Assembly: GCA_037179515.1 (NCBI GenBank)
Contig: JAXCGZ010001894.1
Coordinates: 188,501-252,500, forward strand
From: Halocaridina rubra
Lineage: Eukaryota > Arthropoda > Malacostraca > Decapoda > Atyidae
Length of the DNA: 64,000 bases
Direction: 5' to 3'
Shown piece after piece: positions 53,991-64,000 of the stretch; positions within the stretch are counted from its first letter, which is position 1, and each line of letters starts with the position of its first letter. A program made the translations under genes and the position numbers. Under the pieces are notes generated by a model that ran no database searches, had not been told where the DNA came from, and saw only the letters and a program-made list of their open reading frames with translations.

Positions 53991-55121
53991 TGGTTAAAAG
54001 ACAGAAAACAGAGGGTTTGCATAAATGGAGAGAAATCAGAGTGGGGCTCGGTTACAAGCGGGTTACCACAAGGCTCGGTACTGGGTCCTCTATTATTCAT
54101 CGTATATCTAAATGATCTGGATTCGGATATCAGTAGTAACCTAAGTAAATTCGCAGACGACACTAAAATAGGTAGAACTATAAATGGAAAAGAAGACATT
54201 CATGCTTTACAGGAAGATCTAAATAGATTATCTGAATGGTCGGACAAATGGCAAATGGAATTTAATGTTGAAAAATGTAAAGTAGTTAAAATGGGTACTA
54301 TAAAAGACAATACTAGTTATAAGCTAAATAACCATGAAATCATGAGTTCTCAGTGTGAAAGGGATTTGGGAGTTCTTGTGAGTAGTAGTCTTAAGCCAAG
54401 AGAGCAATGCACAGCAGTCAGAAATAAAGCAAACAGAATTTTAGGATTTATCTCAAGAAGCGTCAGCAATAGGACGGAAAAAGTTATTTTGCAGCTCTAT
54501 CTTGCATTAGTTAGGCCCCATTTAGATTATGCTGTGCAATTCTGGTCACCCTATTATAGAATGGAAATTGAATCCTTGGAGAGAGTGCAACGAAGAATGA
54601 CCAAGATGATACACAATATCAGAAATCTACCATATGAGGACAGATTAAAAAAACTTAATCTACATTCTCTAGAGAGGCGAAGAGTTAGGGGGGATATGAT
54701 TGAAGTGTATAAATGGTTTAAAGGGATTAACAAGGGAGATATTAATAAAGTTTTAAAAATTCATGATCAAACCAGAACTCGTAATAATGGATTTAAGCTT
54801 GATAAATTTAGGTTCAGAAGGGAAATTGGTAAAAATTGGTTTGGAAATAGAGTAGCTGATGCATGGAACAAGCTTCCTAGTATGATAGTAAATGCCAATA
54901 CCTTAGACACCTTCAAATGTAGATTAGATAGACATATGACAGAGGTAGGGTGGGTATGAATAGGTTAGTGCTTAATTAGAAAAATTATAAAAAGAAAAAC
55001 AGAATAAATAAGTAGAGTAGAATAGAATAGGTTAGACATGCTGAAAATACAATTCAAAAATGGAGCTGCCTCGTGTGTGCCAGTAGGCATGTTGCAGTGT
55101 CCTCTATTCTTATGTTCTTAT
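53991..55121 (+). mobile_element. Family B copy B3, right part
   Basis: It resumes ORF2 at WLKDRKQRVCIN, directly continuing the text cut at 49680, through FADDTK to the stop at 54959. The 3' UTR ends in TTCTTATGTTCTTATG at 55121. One change turns SGVPQGS into SGLPQGS. Confidence 0.95.
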
Positions 55122-55816
55122 GTACATGAGCTCCCAAATATACATATATAATATTGGTAATTTCGAGACTATATTTTTTTGTTATCTAAAGTAGTAGATA
55201 GAGATTAGGCTTGTAACGAAATGGCGGTAATATGATATCATAGGAAAATTCTGTCCGATATGGAGATAAGAGGTCAAAGGTCATAGCTACTTGAAGAAAA
55301 AAAATAGGCTGATGATTTATTTACGTAAATATTTTTGCCTTGTCATAGCAGAGGTTTATTGATTTATATATTAATAGATGTTTATTTATTTATTTATTTA
55401 TTCATTCATTTATTTATTTATCCTTTATTTATTTATACAATTTCTTTTTTATATATTGAATTCAGTATATTTCCACCTTTTTTTGGGGGGGGGCCGATAA
55501 GAGCCTAATTACTGTATTGTTTTTAATCATTAGGACTAAAATCTTCGATAATTATATTTCTTATTTAACTTCGTCTCCTTCTATGCCTTTTCAGTCTTAA
55601 CGTCACTGAAATTTTTTGTTTCTTTTTTACATGTCACTGAAGTTTTTTTTTTTTGTATTGAAATACCCGTATCTTATCCAATTTTACACTTTTAAGCTGT
55701 ATATCATAATTATTCTACAGTATGGGTCTGAGGTGTATCTAACCTTCCCACAAAAATTTGTGAGAAGATTTAATCATTCTCTCTTCTTTTATCATTGCTA
55801 TATCTTTGTTATCTAT
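55122..55816. other. AT-rich unique DNA
   Basis: No gene seen. A short (TTTA)n/(TTCA)n run lies at about 55380-55440. Confidence 0.5.
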
Positions 55817-55817
55817 C

Positions 55818-56157
55818 TATCTATATCTATCTATCTACATACAAGAGCCAAATATTCTCTTATAAAGGGTGAGACGGAGTCAACCCAAAACTCCTCGACT
55901 CTTTTCGGGAAGAAAATACAGAGGAGGGGATTCCCAATCCCCTTACTCCGCCCCAGTTAGTCGACTTTTACGACAAGTAGGGGAACAAGGTAGAAGCAAA
56001 ATGTATAACCATATTCCCCTTTATAAGAGTTGTGGCTGAGTCAAAGCACAACACCTTGACATTGCGAGAAGAAAATACAGAGCAAGGGATTCCCAATTCC
56101 CTCGCTTTACCCTATATAGCCGACTTTTATGGCTTGAAGGGGAACACGGAAGAAGTA
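55818..56157 (-). mobile_element. Dimeric SINE related to the 229-489 element
   Basis: Two related units (55855-56010 and 56020-56157) each contain GAAGAAAATACAGAG, GGGATTCCCAATCCC-type text and GCCGACTTTTA or GTCGACTTTTA. On the minus strand these correspond to the GGGAATCCC and GCGACTAAAAG blocks of the SINE at 229-489. A (GATA)n-type tail lies at 55818-55845 (ATCT on the plus strand). Copy B5 interrupts the outer unit at 56158. Confidence 0.6.
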
Positions 56158-56328
56158 ACATAAGAACATAAGAACATAAGAATAGAGGACACTGCAACAT
56201 GCCTACTGGCACACACGAGGCAGCTCCATTTTTGAATTGTATTTTCAACATGTCTAACCTATTCTATTCTACTCTACTTATTTATTCTGTTTTTCTTTTT
56301 ATGATTTTTCTAATAAGCACTAACCTAT

Positions 56329-59300
56329 TCATACCCACCCTACTTCTGTCATATGTCTATCTAATCTACATTTGAAGGTGTCTAAGGTATTGGCATTTAC
56401 TATCATACTAGGAAGCTTGTTCCATGCATCAGCTACTCTATTACCAAACCAATTTTTACCAATTTCCCTTCTGAACCTAAATTTATCAAGCTTAAATCCA
56501 TTATTACGAGTTCTGGTTTGATCATGAATTTTTAAAACTTTATTAATATCTCCCTTGTTAATCCCTTTAAACCATTTATACACTTCAATCATATCCCCCC
56601 TAACTCTTCGCCTCTCTAGAGAATGTAGATTAAGTTTTTTTAATCTGTCCTCATATGGTAGATTTCTGATATTGTGTATCATCTTGGTCATTCTTCGTTG
56701 CACTCTCTCCAAGGATTCAATTTCCATTCTATAATAGGGTGACCAGAATTGCACAGCATAATCTAAATGGGGCCTAACTAATGCAAGATAGAGCTGCAAA
56801 ATAACTTTTTCCGTCCTATTGCTGACGCTTCTTGAGATAAATCCTAAAATTCTGTTTGCTTTATTTCTGACTGCTGTGCATTGCTCTCTTGGCTTAAGAC
56901 TACTACTCACAAGAACTCCCAAATCCCTTTCACACTGAGAACTCATGATTTCATGGTTATTTAGCTTATAACTAGTATTGTCTTTTATAGTACCCATTTT
57001 AACTACTTTACATTTTTCAACATTAAATTCCATTTGCCATTTGTCCGACCATTCAGATAATCTATTTAGATCTTCCTGTAAAGCATGAATGTCTTCTTTT
57101 CCATTTATAGTTCTACCTATTTTAGTGTCGTCTGCGAATTTACTTAGGTTACTACTGATATCCGAATCCAGATCATTTAGATATACGATGAATAATAGAG
57201 GACCCAGTACCGAGCCTTGTGGTACCCCGCTTGTAACCGAGCCCCACTCTGATTTCTCTCCATTTATGCAAACCCTCTGTTTTCTGTCTTTCAACCATTG
57301 TTTGATCCATCTGAGCACAGCTCCTCCTATACCATGAGCTTCCAGCTTTTTAACTAACCTTTTGTGAGGAACTCTATCAAAAGCTTTGCTAAAATCTAGA
57401 TATATTGTATCATATTCTTTGCCACAATCTACTGCCTCGTAAACTTCTGAATAAAAAGACAGTAAGTTTGTAAGGCACGAAAAACCCTTAAGAAACCCGT
57501 GTTGTGAAAGTTTTATCAGTCTGTGTAATTCTAGATGTGCCCTTATTTTATTTGCAATTATGGATTCCAGAATCTTACCCACTGTTGACGTTAAACTTAC
57601 CGGCCTATAATTATTCTTTTTAACACGTTCTCCTTTTTTAAATATTGGTACCACATCTGCCAATTTCCACTCCATGGGTACCGATCCTAATTTTATTGAA
57701 TTATTAAATAATGCAGTTAGAGGACAACTAAGCTCTTCCTTGCATTCCTTTAATATTCTAGCATATATTCCATCAGGTCCCGGAGATTTATGAGCCTTTA
57801 ATTTATCTATTTCTTTTATTACCTCCTCTCTCGTAATATTTATTGAACTAAGTATATTATCGGGACTGTCTCTGTAAAAGGATTCTACTTCCGGAATATT
57901 TTCCAAGTTTTCATTTGTAAATACAGATAAGAAATAATCATTTAAACATGTACACATCACTTTATCGTCATCTGTGATATGGCCATTGGCTACTTCAATT
58001 GGTCCGACTTTTTCCTTAAATTTTGTTTGATAATGTTGATAAAACCCTTTAGGATTTTCTTTAGCTTCTCCTGCTATTCGAACTTCGTATTTTCTTTTCG
58101 ACTCTCTAACTATCTTTTTAACTTCCCTGTTGAACTGTATATATTGCTGCCTCACCTGCTCTTCACCTCTTTTTAGTTTCCTGTATATTCCTCTTTTAAT
58201 ACCTATAAGATTCTTTATTCTATTGTTCATCCATTTAGGGTCATTTTTTCTTGATCTGCAATGTTTCATGGGAATATAGTCTCTCTGACTATTCTTAAGA
58301 GTCATGACAAAATTGTTATATTCCTCATCCAAATTTATATTAACTGACGGGCTGCTGTTCTTTCCTGTGAGAGAATTTAATGTATTGATCTTATCTTGTG
58401 ATAATCCTTGGCATGTGGTACCCAAATTTCGGGGTAATCCGCTACCTGCGACCTGACCTGCTGGATTAACTACCCACATCTGTACCCCAGAAATCCCTTC
58501 CCATACCTCATTAGATAATTTAGTTTTTAAGCCCTCAAAATCTCCTGCTCTAAAGTTTGGAACAATATTCTTATTTTCCTTTATAGTTTCCTTGAAAATT
58601 ATGTTAAATCTAATGGAATCATGGTCACTGTTGCCCAATTTTTCACCAACTTCTAAATTTGTAACCATATTCTCTCTATTACTAAGAACTAAATCTAGTG
58701 TATTCACCCCCCGTGTTGCTTCATGTACATGCTGAGAAAGGAAATTGTCTTCTACTACTTCCAAAAACTCCTTAGAGCTACTATCACCTGTTATGGTTTC
58801 CCAGTTAATATGTCTAAAATTAAAATCGCCTACAATGCAAACTCTATTTGACCTGCTCACTTTAGAAATTTCATCGTATATAACTTGCGACTCTATATTA
58901 TCTAGATCAGGTGGTCTGTAGACTACTCCTACAACTAGACTTTCTATATTATTTTTAATTTCAACCCATAAGGTTTCAGAATTTAGATTTGTCTTAATTC
59001 CAGACTTAATGCAGCTTCTGAGGCTATCTTTAATATACATAATTACCCCTCCCCCTCTTTTATCTGCACTACGATCAGCATTATAAAGTTTATATCCTGT
59101 AATTATGTACTCAGCTTTAAGGTGTTTGCTTTCTAATTTAATCCAACTTTCACTAATGCATATTATATCAGGTCTCTCACTACATACTATGGCTCTCAGT
59201 TCTTCTATCTTGTTACCTAAACTACGGCTATTTGTATAATATACTTTTAAACTTTCTCTAGCTTCACCCTTCTTGTGGCTATTCTTTTTGTTAATATTTG

Positions 59301-59400
59301 TTCTATGTAACAAATGGTTCTTATCCTTAGACTCCCAGTTATTTGACCCACTATTTACTGAACCCTTACTGACTAATTTCTCTGCACAAGTATTAATCAT
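56329..59400 (-). CDS. B5 ORF2: endonuclease-reverse transcriptase (1023 aa), intact
   Basis: It has the same length as B4 ORF2 and no stop or shift. By eye I count about nine amino-acid differences from B4 over 1023 residues (for example SNEVW for FNEVW, VKKLEA for VKTLEA). All endonuclease and RT motifs are kept, including FADD. It lacks a complete ORF1 and so could move only with help. Confidence 0.92.
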   Translation of the reverse strand: MINTCAEKLVSKGSVNSGSNNWESKDKNHLLHRTNINKKNSHKKGEARESLKVYYTNSRSLGNKIEELRAIVCSERPDIICISESWIKLESKHLKAEYIITGYKLYNADRSADKRGGGVIMYIKDSLRSCIKSGIKTNLNSETLWVEIKNNIESLVVGVVYRPPDLDNIESQVIYDEISKVSRSNRVCIVGDFNFRHINWETITGDSSSKEFLEVVEDNFLSQHVHEATRGVNTLDLVLSNRENMVTNLEVGEKLGNSDHDSIRFNIIFKETIKENKNIVPNFRAGDFEGLKTKLSNEVWEGISGVQMWVVNPAGQVAGSGLPRNLGTTCQGLSQDKINTLNSLTGKNSSPSVNINLDEEYNNFVMTLKNSQRDYIPMKHCRSRKNDPKWMNNRIKNLIGIKRGIYRKLKRGEEQVRQQYIQFNREVKKIVRESKRKYEVRIAGEAKENPKGFYQHYQTKFKEKVGPIEVANGHITDDDKVMCTCLNDYFLSVFTNENLENIPEVESFYRDSPDNILSSINITREEVIKEIDKLKAHKSPGPDGIYARILKECKEELSCPLTALFNNSIKLGSVPMEWKLADVVPIFKKGERVKKNNYRPVSLTSTVGKILESIIANKIRAHLELHRLIKLSQHGFLKGFSCLTNLLSFYSEVYEAVDCGKEYDTIYLDFSKAFDRVPHKRLVKKLEAHGIGGAVLRWIKQWLKDRKQRVCINGEKSEWGSVTSGVPQGSVLGPLLFIVYLNDLDSDISSNLSKFADDTKIGRTINGKEDIHALQEDLNRLSEWSDKWQMEFNVEKCKVVKMGTIKDNTSYKLNNHEIMSSQCERDLGVLVSSSLKPREQCTAVRNKANRILGFISRSVSNRTEKVILQLYLALVRPHLDYAVQFWSPYYRMEIESLERVQRRMTKMIHNIRNLPYEDRLKKLNLHSLERRRVRGDMIEVYKWFKGINKGDINKVLKIHDQTRTRNNGFKLDKFRFRREIGKNWFGNRVADAWNKLPSMIVNANTLDTFKCRLDRHMTEVGWV

Positions 59401-59414
59401 TTCATTATTTGTGT

Positions 59415-60119
59415 CTAACAAAACCCCCCTACCTCTCTGTCTATCATACCAGCCAATACCGAGACACCTGAATTAGAAAGATGCACTCCATCCCTTGCAT
59501 ACATATGCTTACGACTAGTGAAGTGATCCCACCCGTCTATAAAACCTATATTATTCTCCCGACAGAAGACTTTCATCCTAGCATTTACTCCTATAGCTCG
59601 AGACCACCACTCTGAACTTTGGCTAAGCCTAGGGAGAATACCACACATCACAGGAACTGCACCCCTTTTCCTAATCTTATCCAGGGCTTGTCTATACAAC
59701 CTAATCAGCTCTTCACTTCTACCATCCTGCACGTCATTTCCCCCAGCTATCAAACAAACAACATCTTTTTTCTCAATCCAGCTATTTATTGACTCACCCA
59801 CCTTCTTCATACCTGCTCCAGGGAAAAAATATTTTCCTCTAACTCTATGACTGAGTTTCCTGTCTATATATCTGCATAGTGAATCCCCTACAATTACCAA
59901 AGAACGAGACTTATCCGGAGGATGGGTTACTCCGACCTTGGGAGACTTACCTAGGCTCTTGACCTGAGAGCTTTTCCCACTTCCATTTTTACGATCGCTA
60001 GTACATCTATCTGACTCTATGGTTCCTGAAGAATTACTGCCGCCACTGTCACATTCATCTCTAAGTGACCTAAATGAATTAGCAACCTGTAGTCTAAAAG
60101 TATCATTTTTCTTAAGAAC
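59415..60119 (-). pseudogene. B5 ORF1, 5'-truncated (SGNH domain retained)
   Basis: The frame begins within the linker after the coiled coil and contains all SGNH blocks to the normal stop. The coiled coil and promoter monomers are lost. Upstream codons to 60167 are flanking DNA, not element. Confidence 0.85.
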
Positions 60120-60197
60120 TTTCGGTATTGTATTCTCAGTAACAATTCTATTAACATGATTTAGCACAACAATGGCCTATTACGCGATAATATATCA

Positions 60198-60207
60198 GTG
60201 GAGAGAG

Positions 60208-60280
<73 letters not shown>
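60198..60280. repeat. (GA)n microsatellite
   Basis: About 40 AG units with one GG slip at the left end. Confidence 0.95.
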
Positions 60281-60285
<5 letters not shown>

Positions 60286-60423
60286 GCTTGTGTTTATTTA
60301 TCTGTAGTTTGCTTATCTGTTTAACCTAATACGGTACAGGTCAAGAAGATATATGATAGATGAGGTATAAACACGTGACTCATATTCAAATAAGTAGACT
60401 GATGACGTGTATATTATATTTCA

Positions 60424-60611
<188 letters not shown>

Positions 60612-61267
60612 ACAATGAAATTCCGTATTATCTGAATAATTCTACCCAAGCATAACCTAACCAAGTTAACTTTAACTACCTTAACCATCATTACTCGATT
60701 AATCACAAATCACAAATTGAACTTCATTTCGTTGTATATTCCTCTTCATAGACATAAAGAATATAGTATAAATGTCCTGATAGACCTCACATTAATGTAA
60801 AATTTTGTTTTTATGATTTCGTTTTACAGTATACCCTTTTCTTCTTATGTGCATATAATAAAGGTAAAATCGCAATGGAACCACGATGGCTTAATGAACG
60901 TATGACGTCATGTGAAACTCTCTCTTTGGCTTTCGGTAAAGGAATTCCGCTATTGGTCAGTTTTGTCTCGTGTCTCTCCTGTTGCTACCTGAAACTATTT
61001 TTTCTTTTCTTTTCTTTTTACACCGGCGACTGATTTGGGACTGGAATATTACTTTTAGTTTTTTTGTAACAATATTTTTGTCTTTTGTTTTTTTTACACT
61101 TTTCTTCATTTCACTTCAGGAACTTTTTAATTAGGTATAATTATCATCTCCCTGTTTATTAATTTAATAGCTTTCTTACATATTTATCTAATTTACTTTT
61201 GTTTCTAATCTTGTTTTCGAAACATAAAAGACAATTAATTTTTATTTGTCGCTTCGTTTGGGGACCG
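60612..61267. other. Unique DNA with a CRE palindrome
   Basis: No coding frame is supported. A CRE-type ATGACGTCAT lies at 60902-60911 and an ATTGGTCAG (inverted CCAAT) near 60953. Confidence 0.45.
60902..60911. promoter_or_regulatory. CRE/ATF palindrome ATGACGTCAT
   Basis: A perfect 10-bp palindrome with the TGACGTCA core of CREB/ATF sites, ~42 bp before an inverted CCAAT motif. No transcript start is known here. Confidence 0.3.
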
Positions 61268-61441
61268 CTGTAACGTGACTGATAAAGAGCTCGGCTCAGT
61301 AAATGATAAGCCCATGTTCAAACTCACGGCGGGGCGATTGGGAGAGCATCCAGCCTTAATCCTCCTGCTCAGTACATCTGTGTCCACCTCCCAAATGGGG
61401 ATTATAGTGACATAAAACGTAATGAAAAAAGAAAAAAAAAA
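61268..61441 (+). mobile_element. tRNA-derived SINE, family 2, copy b
   Basis: The tRNA-like head contains CTCGGCTCAGTAAATGATAA and a B-box-like GTTCAAACTC. The core GGGGCGATTGGGAGAGCATC followed by CAGCCTTAA and the GGGGATTATAGTGACATAAA end match copy a at 45925-46090. An A-rich tail ends at 61441. Confidence 0.7.
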
Positions 61442-62031
61442 GTCCTTTGCAAGAATACACTGTCCTAGCCCTTAGTAGAAATTGGAGTCCGTGACGTAAA
61501 AAGTGACCAAACCCTATAGACTGACTGCATGTTGTGGTTTTGTTAATTTCTAACGATTGTTATCAAGTGACGATTAAGAGCGAGATTTAAACTCCAATGG
61601 GCCAATCAATCCATTTACTGGACATATGTACAATTTGTAGTTTTAAAATTTTGAAAGTTTGAATATCAATTCCCCTTTTCGTTACTAAAACAACGGTTTT
61701 GTTAGCGAATACCCCGTTGTTAAATAATGTGATAATTTTAAGGACTGAATATTTATTTTTTTAATGTTTGAATCTATTTCATAATAAAGTTCTCATCTTT
61801 CTCTTTAAATTTGTTTTAAAAATAAAGACACTTCTAGGTTAGAATTGGTCAGAAATTTAGTTTATCATATCAATCAAAGTCTAACCTAACCTAACTTTTC
61901 TTAGCTGTTGATAAAATGCAGGCTCCAATTCTTCAGGAGTTCCAATATATTTAAAAAAAAAAAGATAGTTGTTGTAGATACGTATATGTCTTTGCATCTT
62001 TATGTTTATGATAAGATATAAAAACAAAGAC
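61442..62031. other. AT-rich unique DNA, no feature seen
   Basis: Nothing coding or repetitive beyond a CTAACCTAACCTAA run near 61880. Confidence 0.5.
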
Positions 62032-62115
62032 ATACATACATACATACATACATACATACATACATACATACATACATACATACATACATACATACATACA
62101 TACATACATACATAC
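62032..62115. repeat. (CATA)n microsatellite at the 5' end of A7
   Basis: About 20 units end directly at the truncated start of copy A7. Confidence 0.95.
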
Positions 62116-62116
62116 A

Positions 62117-63030
62117 AACAAATAAGATCTTTGGAGGAAGCAAATAAAGCACAAGGGCAGGAGAGAAAGGAACTAGAAAAAAGAATAAAGAAGCTGGAAG
62201 GGGAAAAGAGTCAACTAGAATCTAGAATTTCTAAACAAGAAGATAAAAACAAACAGCTGAATGACAACCTAAAGGAATTAGATGTTAGTTCACTGCTCTC
62301 TTCTGAGAGAGACGAGATTGCTGCTTGGAATGTTCAGATTAAGGAAAACATTGAACAGTTCAGAAAAGAGTTCCAGGAGCTGAATATGGAAAATGATGCC
62401 ATGAAAACTTCCTTTGCTGATGCACTAAAGGGGAATGTGGCAGTAAAAGAGGCTGTAAAGGTGGTGGCACTGGAAAACATACAAACAGTTGACTATAAAG
62501 AGACAGTAATCGAAAAAATGAAAGACGTTGTGATGGAAAGGGCAAACCCACTCATCAGACAGGCACTTGATAAGGAGAAGACAGTGGTAATCTCAGGCAT
62601 AAGTGAATCCCAGGAGCCAACATGGCAGGGGAGACTTGAAGAAAATAAAGCTAACGTTGTAGACCTGATAAGAAAGCTTGGAGTAGTATGTGGTCCTGAG
62701 GATATTGTAAACATACACCAACTAGGTAAATATTCGAGGGAAGGAAAGCCGAGACCAACAAAAGTAACCTTTGAGAGAGGGGAAACATGTAGGGAAATAT
62801 TGTTGAGAAAAAAAAGTCTAAAAGACCTTCAAGAATGCAAAGAAGTGTTCATTAGACGATACAGAACACAGGAAGAGATGGGAAAGATCAAAAACTTGTT
62901 GCAAGAGGCAAGAAGGTTAAATGATGAAAGAAATGAAGAAGAGAAGAAAAATTTTCGTTACAGAATACTTCCAGACAAAGGGGAGATAAAGAAGATAATG
63001 ACAGAAGATCAGGGGATGGGGCCTCATTAA
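62117..63030 (+). CDS. A7 ORF1: coiled-coil nucleic-acid-binding type protein, 5'-truncated
   Basis: The element part starts near QIRSLEEANKAQ; the frame continues upstream into the CATA array, which is not element. The first ~75 residues are a strongly charged coiled coil (KELEKRIKKLEGEKSQLESR). The C-terminal half (VVISGISES, KPRPTKVTFERGETCREILL, KEVFIRRYRTQEEMGKIKNLL) resembles the RRM plus C-terminal domain order of ORF1 proteins in invertebrate non-LTR elements. It differs completely from family B ORF1 and has no SGNH blocks. Confidence 0.8.
62949..62955 (+). promoter_or_regulatory. Candidate -1 frameshift site A AAT TTT
   Basis: In the ORF1 frame the bases read AAA AAT TTT CGT, giving a canonical X XXY YYZ heptamer. 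The -1 frame is open from 62937 and continues into ORF2. The same AAAAATTTTC text is kept in copy A6 near 27623-27631. Confidence 0.45.
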
Positions 63031-64000
63031 GATTGTTATACACAAATGCTGATGGATTAGCTGGTAAGGCAGTAGAATTAAAAGATAGGATTCACAACAG
63101 TAAGGCAGATATAGTAGCAATTACAGAGACTAAGTTGAGTGAGGACATAAACAGTGTCACAGTTTTTCCTAAGGGCTTCAGAATACTAAGGGTCGAAAGA
63201 TCTGAGAGGACTGGTGGAGGGATAGCACTGCTTATAAGTGAGAGGATTCAAGTTGAAGAAATAAACTTGGCTATAGAAAGTGAGTTCAGGGAATTTCTTG
63301 TTGCTCGCATAAATACTGGGTCAGAGAGCATTATAATAACTGTTGTACACAACCCACCAAGGAACCAAAATAGGCTTGAAATTTATGAGGAAAGTCATAT
63401 AGGTACTATTGAAGTCATAAACTCAGTTGTTAACATGGCACGGGAGAAAAAATGTAGGATTTTGATTATGGGAGACTTTAATCATAAAGAGATAGATTGG
63501 ATAAATCTTGACCCACACAGTGGTGAGGAATCATTTGGGGCAAGATTCCTAGATTGCGTACAAGGGAATTTCCTACACCAACATGTAATGGAACCAACAA
63601 GAGCCAGGGGTGGGGATGAGCCATCACTACTTGATCTAGTGTTCACAGATAATGTGTTGGATATTGAAAATATTGAGTATGAACCACCAATTGGAAAGAG
63701 TGACCACTGTGTGTTGTTGATGGAGTATATCATTGAAGACATTCTTCCTGAGAGTAGAGGCACTGAGGACATGAGGAGGAACTATCCGAAAGGAGATTAC
63801 ATCAAAATGAATGAGCTTTTTGCAGTTATTGACTGGAGAACCTTATTTTACAACAAATCTGTACAAGAAATGTATGACATCTTTTGTGAGAAATATGGGA
63901 AGATAGTAGATTGCTGCATACCTGTCACCAAAGTAGGTGTAATTCATGCCAGAGAGAAATGGTTCGATAATGGGTGTAAAAGAGCTAAGGAGTGGAGAGA
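62955..64000 (+). CDS. A7 ORF2, N-terminal part (endonuclease), incomplete at window end
   Basis: The frame has no in-frame ATG for over 400 nt after the ORF1 stop. It reads LLYTNADGLAGK, IVAITETKLSEDI, GGGIALLIS, VVHNPPRNQNRL, IMGDFNHKEIDW, LLDLVFTDN and GKSDHCVLL, the complete motif set of an APE-type endonuclease, and stays open to 64000. How it is started is unclear; a -1 shift from ORF1 is the simplest reading. Confidence 0.85.

Larger units (their letters stand above)
56158..60119 (-). mobile_element. Family B CR1-like retrotransposon copy B5, 5'-truncated in ORF1
   Basis: The minus strand starts in ORF1 at VLKKNDTFRLQ (60119) and runs through an intact ORF2 to a tail with at least three octamers at 56158. 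It is inserted in the dimeric SINE. Confidence 0.95.
62117..64000 (+). mobile_element. Family A non-LTR retrotransposon copy A7 (ORF1 and start of ORF2), runs off the window
   Basis: The plus-strand copy contains most of ORF1 and the start of ORF2 through the endonuclease domain. It is the least damaged family A copy here: both frames are open within the window. Confidence 0.9.

Noticed and set aside
61880..61900. Telomere-like CTAACCTAACCTAA run
   Set aside because: Only about three units of a CCTAA-type pentamer; too short and not the TTAGG arthropod telomere array.

Overview
This window looks like a piece of an animal nuclear genome, most probably an arthropod and plausibly a decapod crustacean. 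That is an inference from three things: the extreme load of (TA)n, (TAA)n, (GA)n and (CATA)n microsatellites, the mixture of CR1-like, RTE-like and Ty3/Gypsy retroelements with tRNA-derived SINEs, and the presence of spliced genes. No bacterial or organellar features are seen. Most long open reading frames belong to retrotransposons; the many Ile-Tyr, poly-Leu and poly-Asn frames are translated microsatellites.

Layout. 1-1290: five tandem copies of an exon-like unit, each with an acceptor and a GT donor, the last running into AATAAA; a 261-bp SINE with target-site duplication sits between units 1 and 2. 1290-4186: AT-rich DNA with tRNA-like repeats, a TA array broken by repeated 14-bp spacers, and a tRNA-like inverted repeat. 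4187-13379: four 5'-truncated copies (A1-A4) of one non-LTR family (family A), all on the minus strand and head to tail. 13722-18228: a complete but inactivated Ty3/Gypsy element with two 182-bp LTRs, inserted into a TA array. 18707-20490: copy A5.

20765-31541: the best host gene in the window. Four exons join in frame (106+1687+129+130 = 2052 nt) to give a 683-residue type I membrane protein: signal peptide, long Pro/Lys-rich ectodomain, one membrane span and a 47-residue acidic and tyrosine-rich tail. Its third intron (7.2 kb) holds an exon-like ORF on the opposite strand and three retroelements (A6, C and D).

33396-55121 and 56158-60119: five copies (B1-B5) of a second, very young CR1-like family (family B) with a coiled-coil/SGNH-esterase ORF1 and an endonuclease-reverse transcriptase ORF2. 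B2 is inserted inside B1 and B4 inside B3, so two same-family nested insertions lie side by side. B4 has both ORFs open end to end; B5 has an intact ORF2. Between them lie TA arrays, a 1.1-kb unit bounded by 85-bp inverted repeats, a MITE-like foldback, a perfect 22-bp hairpin and tRNA-derived SINEs. 62117-64000: copy A7, the only one with a long ORF1. Its ORF1 and ORF2 overlap in the -1 frame across a canonical slippery heptamer.

How the parts interact: family A copies seem to reuse the tails of earlier copies as landing sites, LINE C shares its 3' tail with the SINE at 229-489 and probably mobilises it, and TA arrays serve as insertion sites and as foci of local duplication. Family names (CR1-like, RTE-like) rest on motif recognition only; no search was run.
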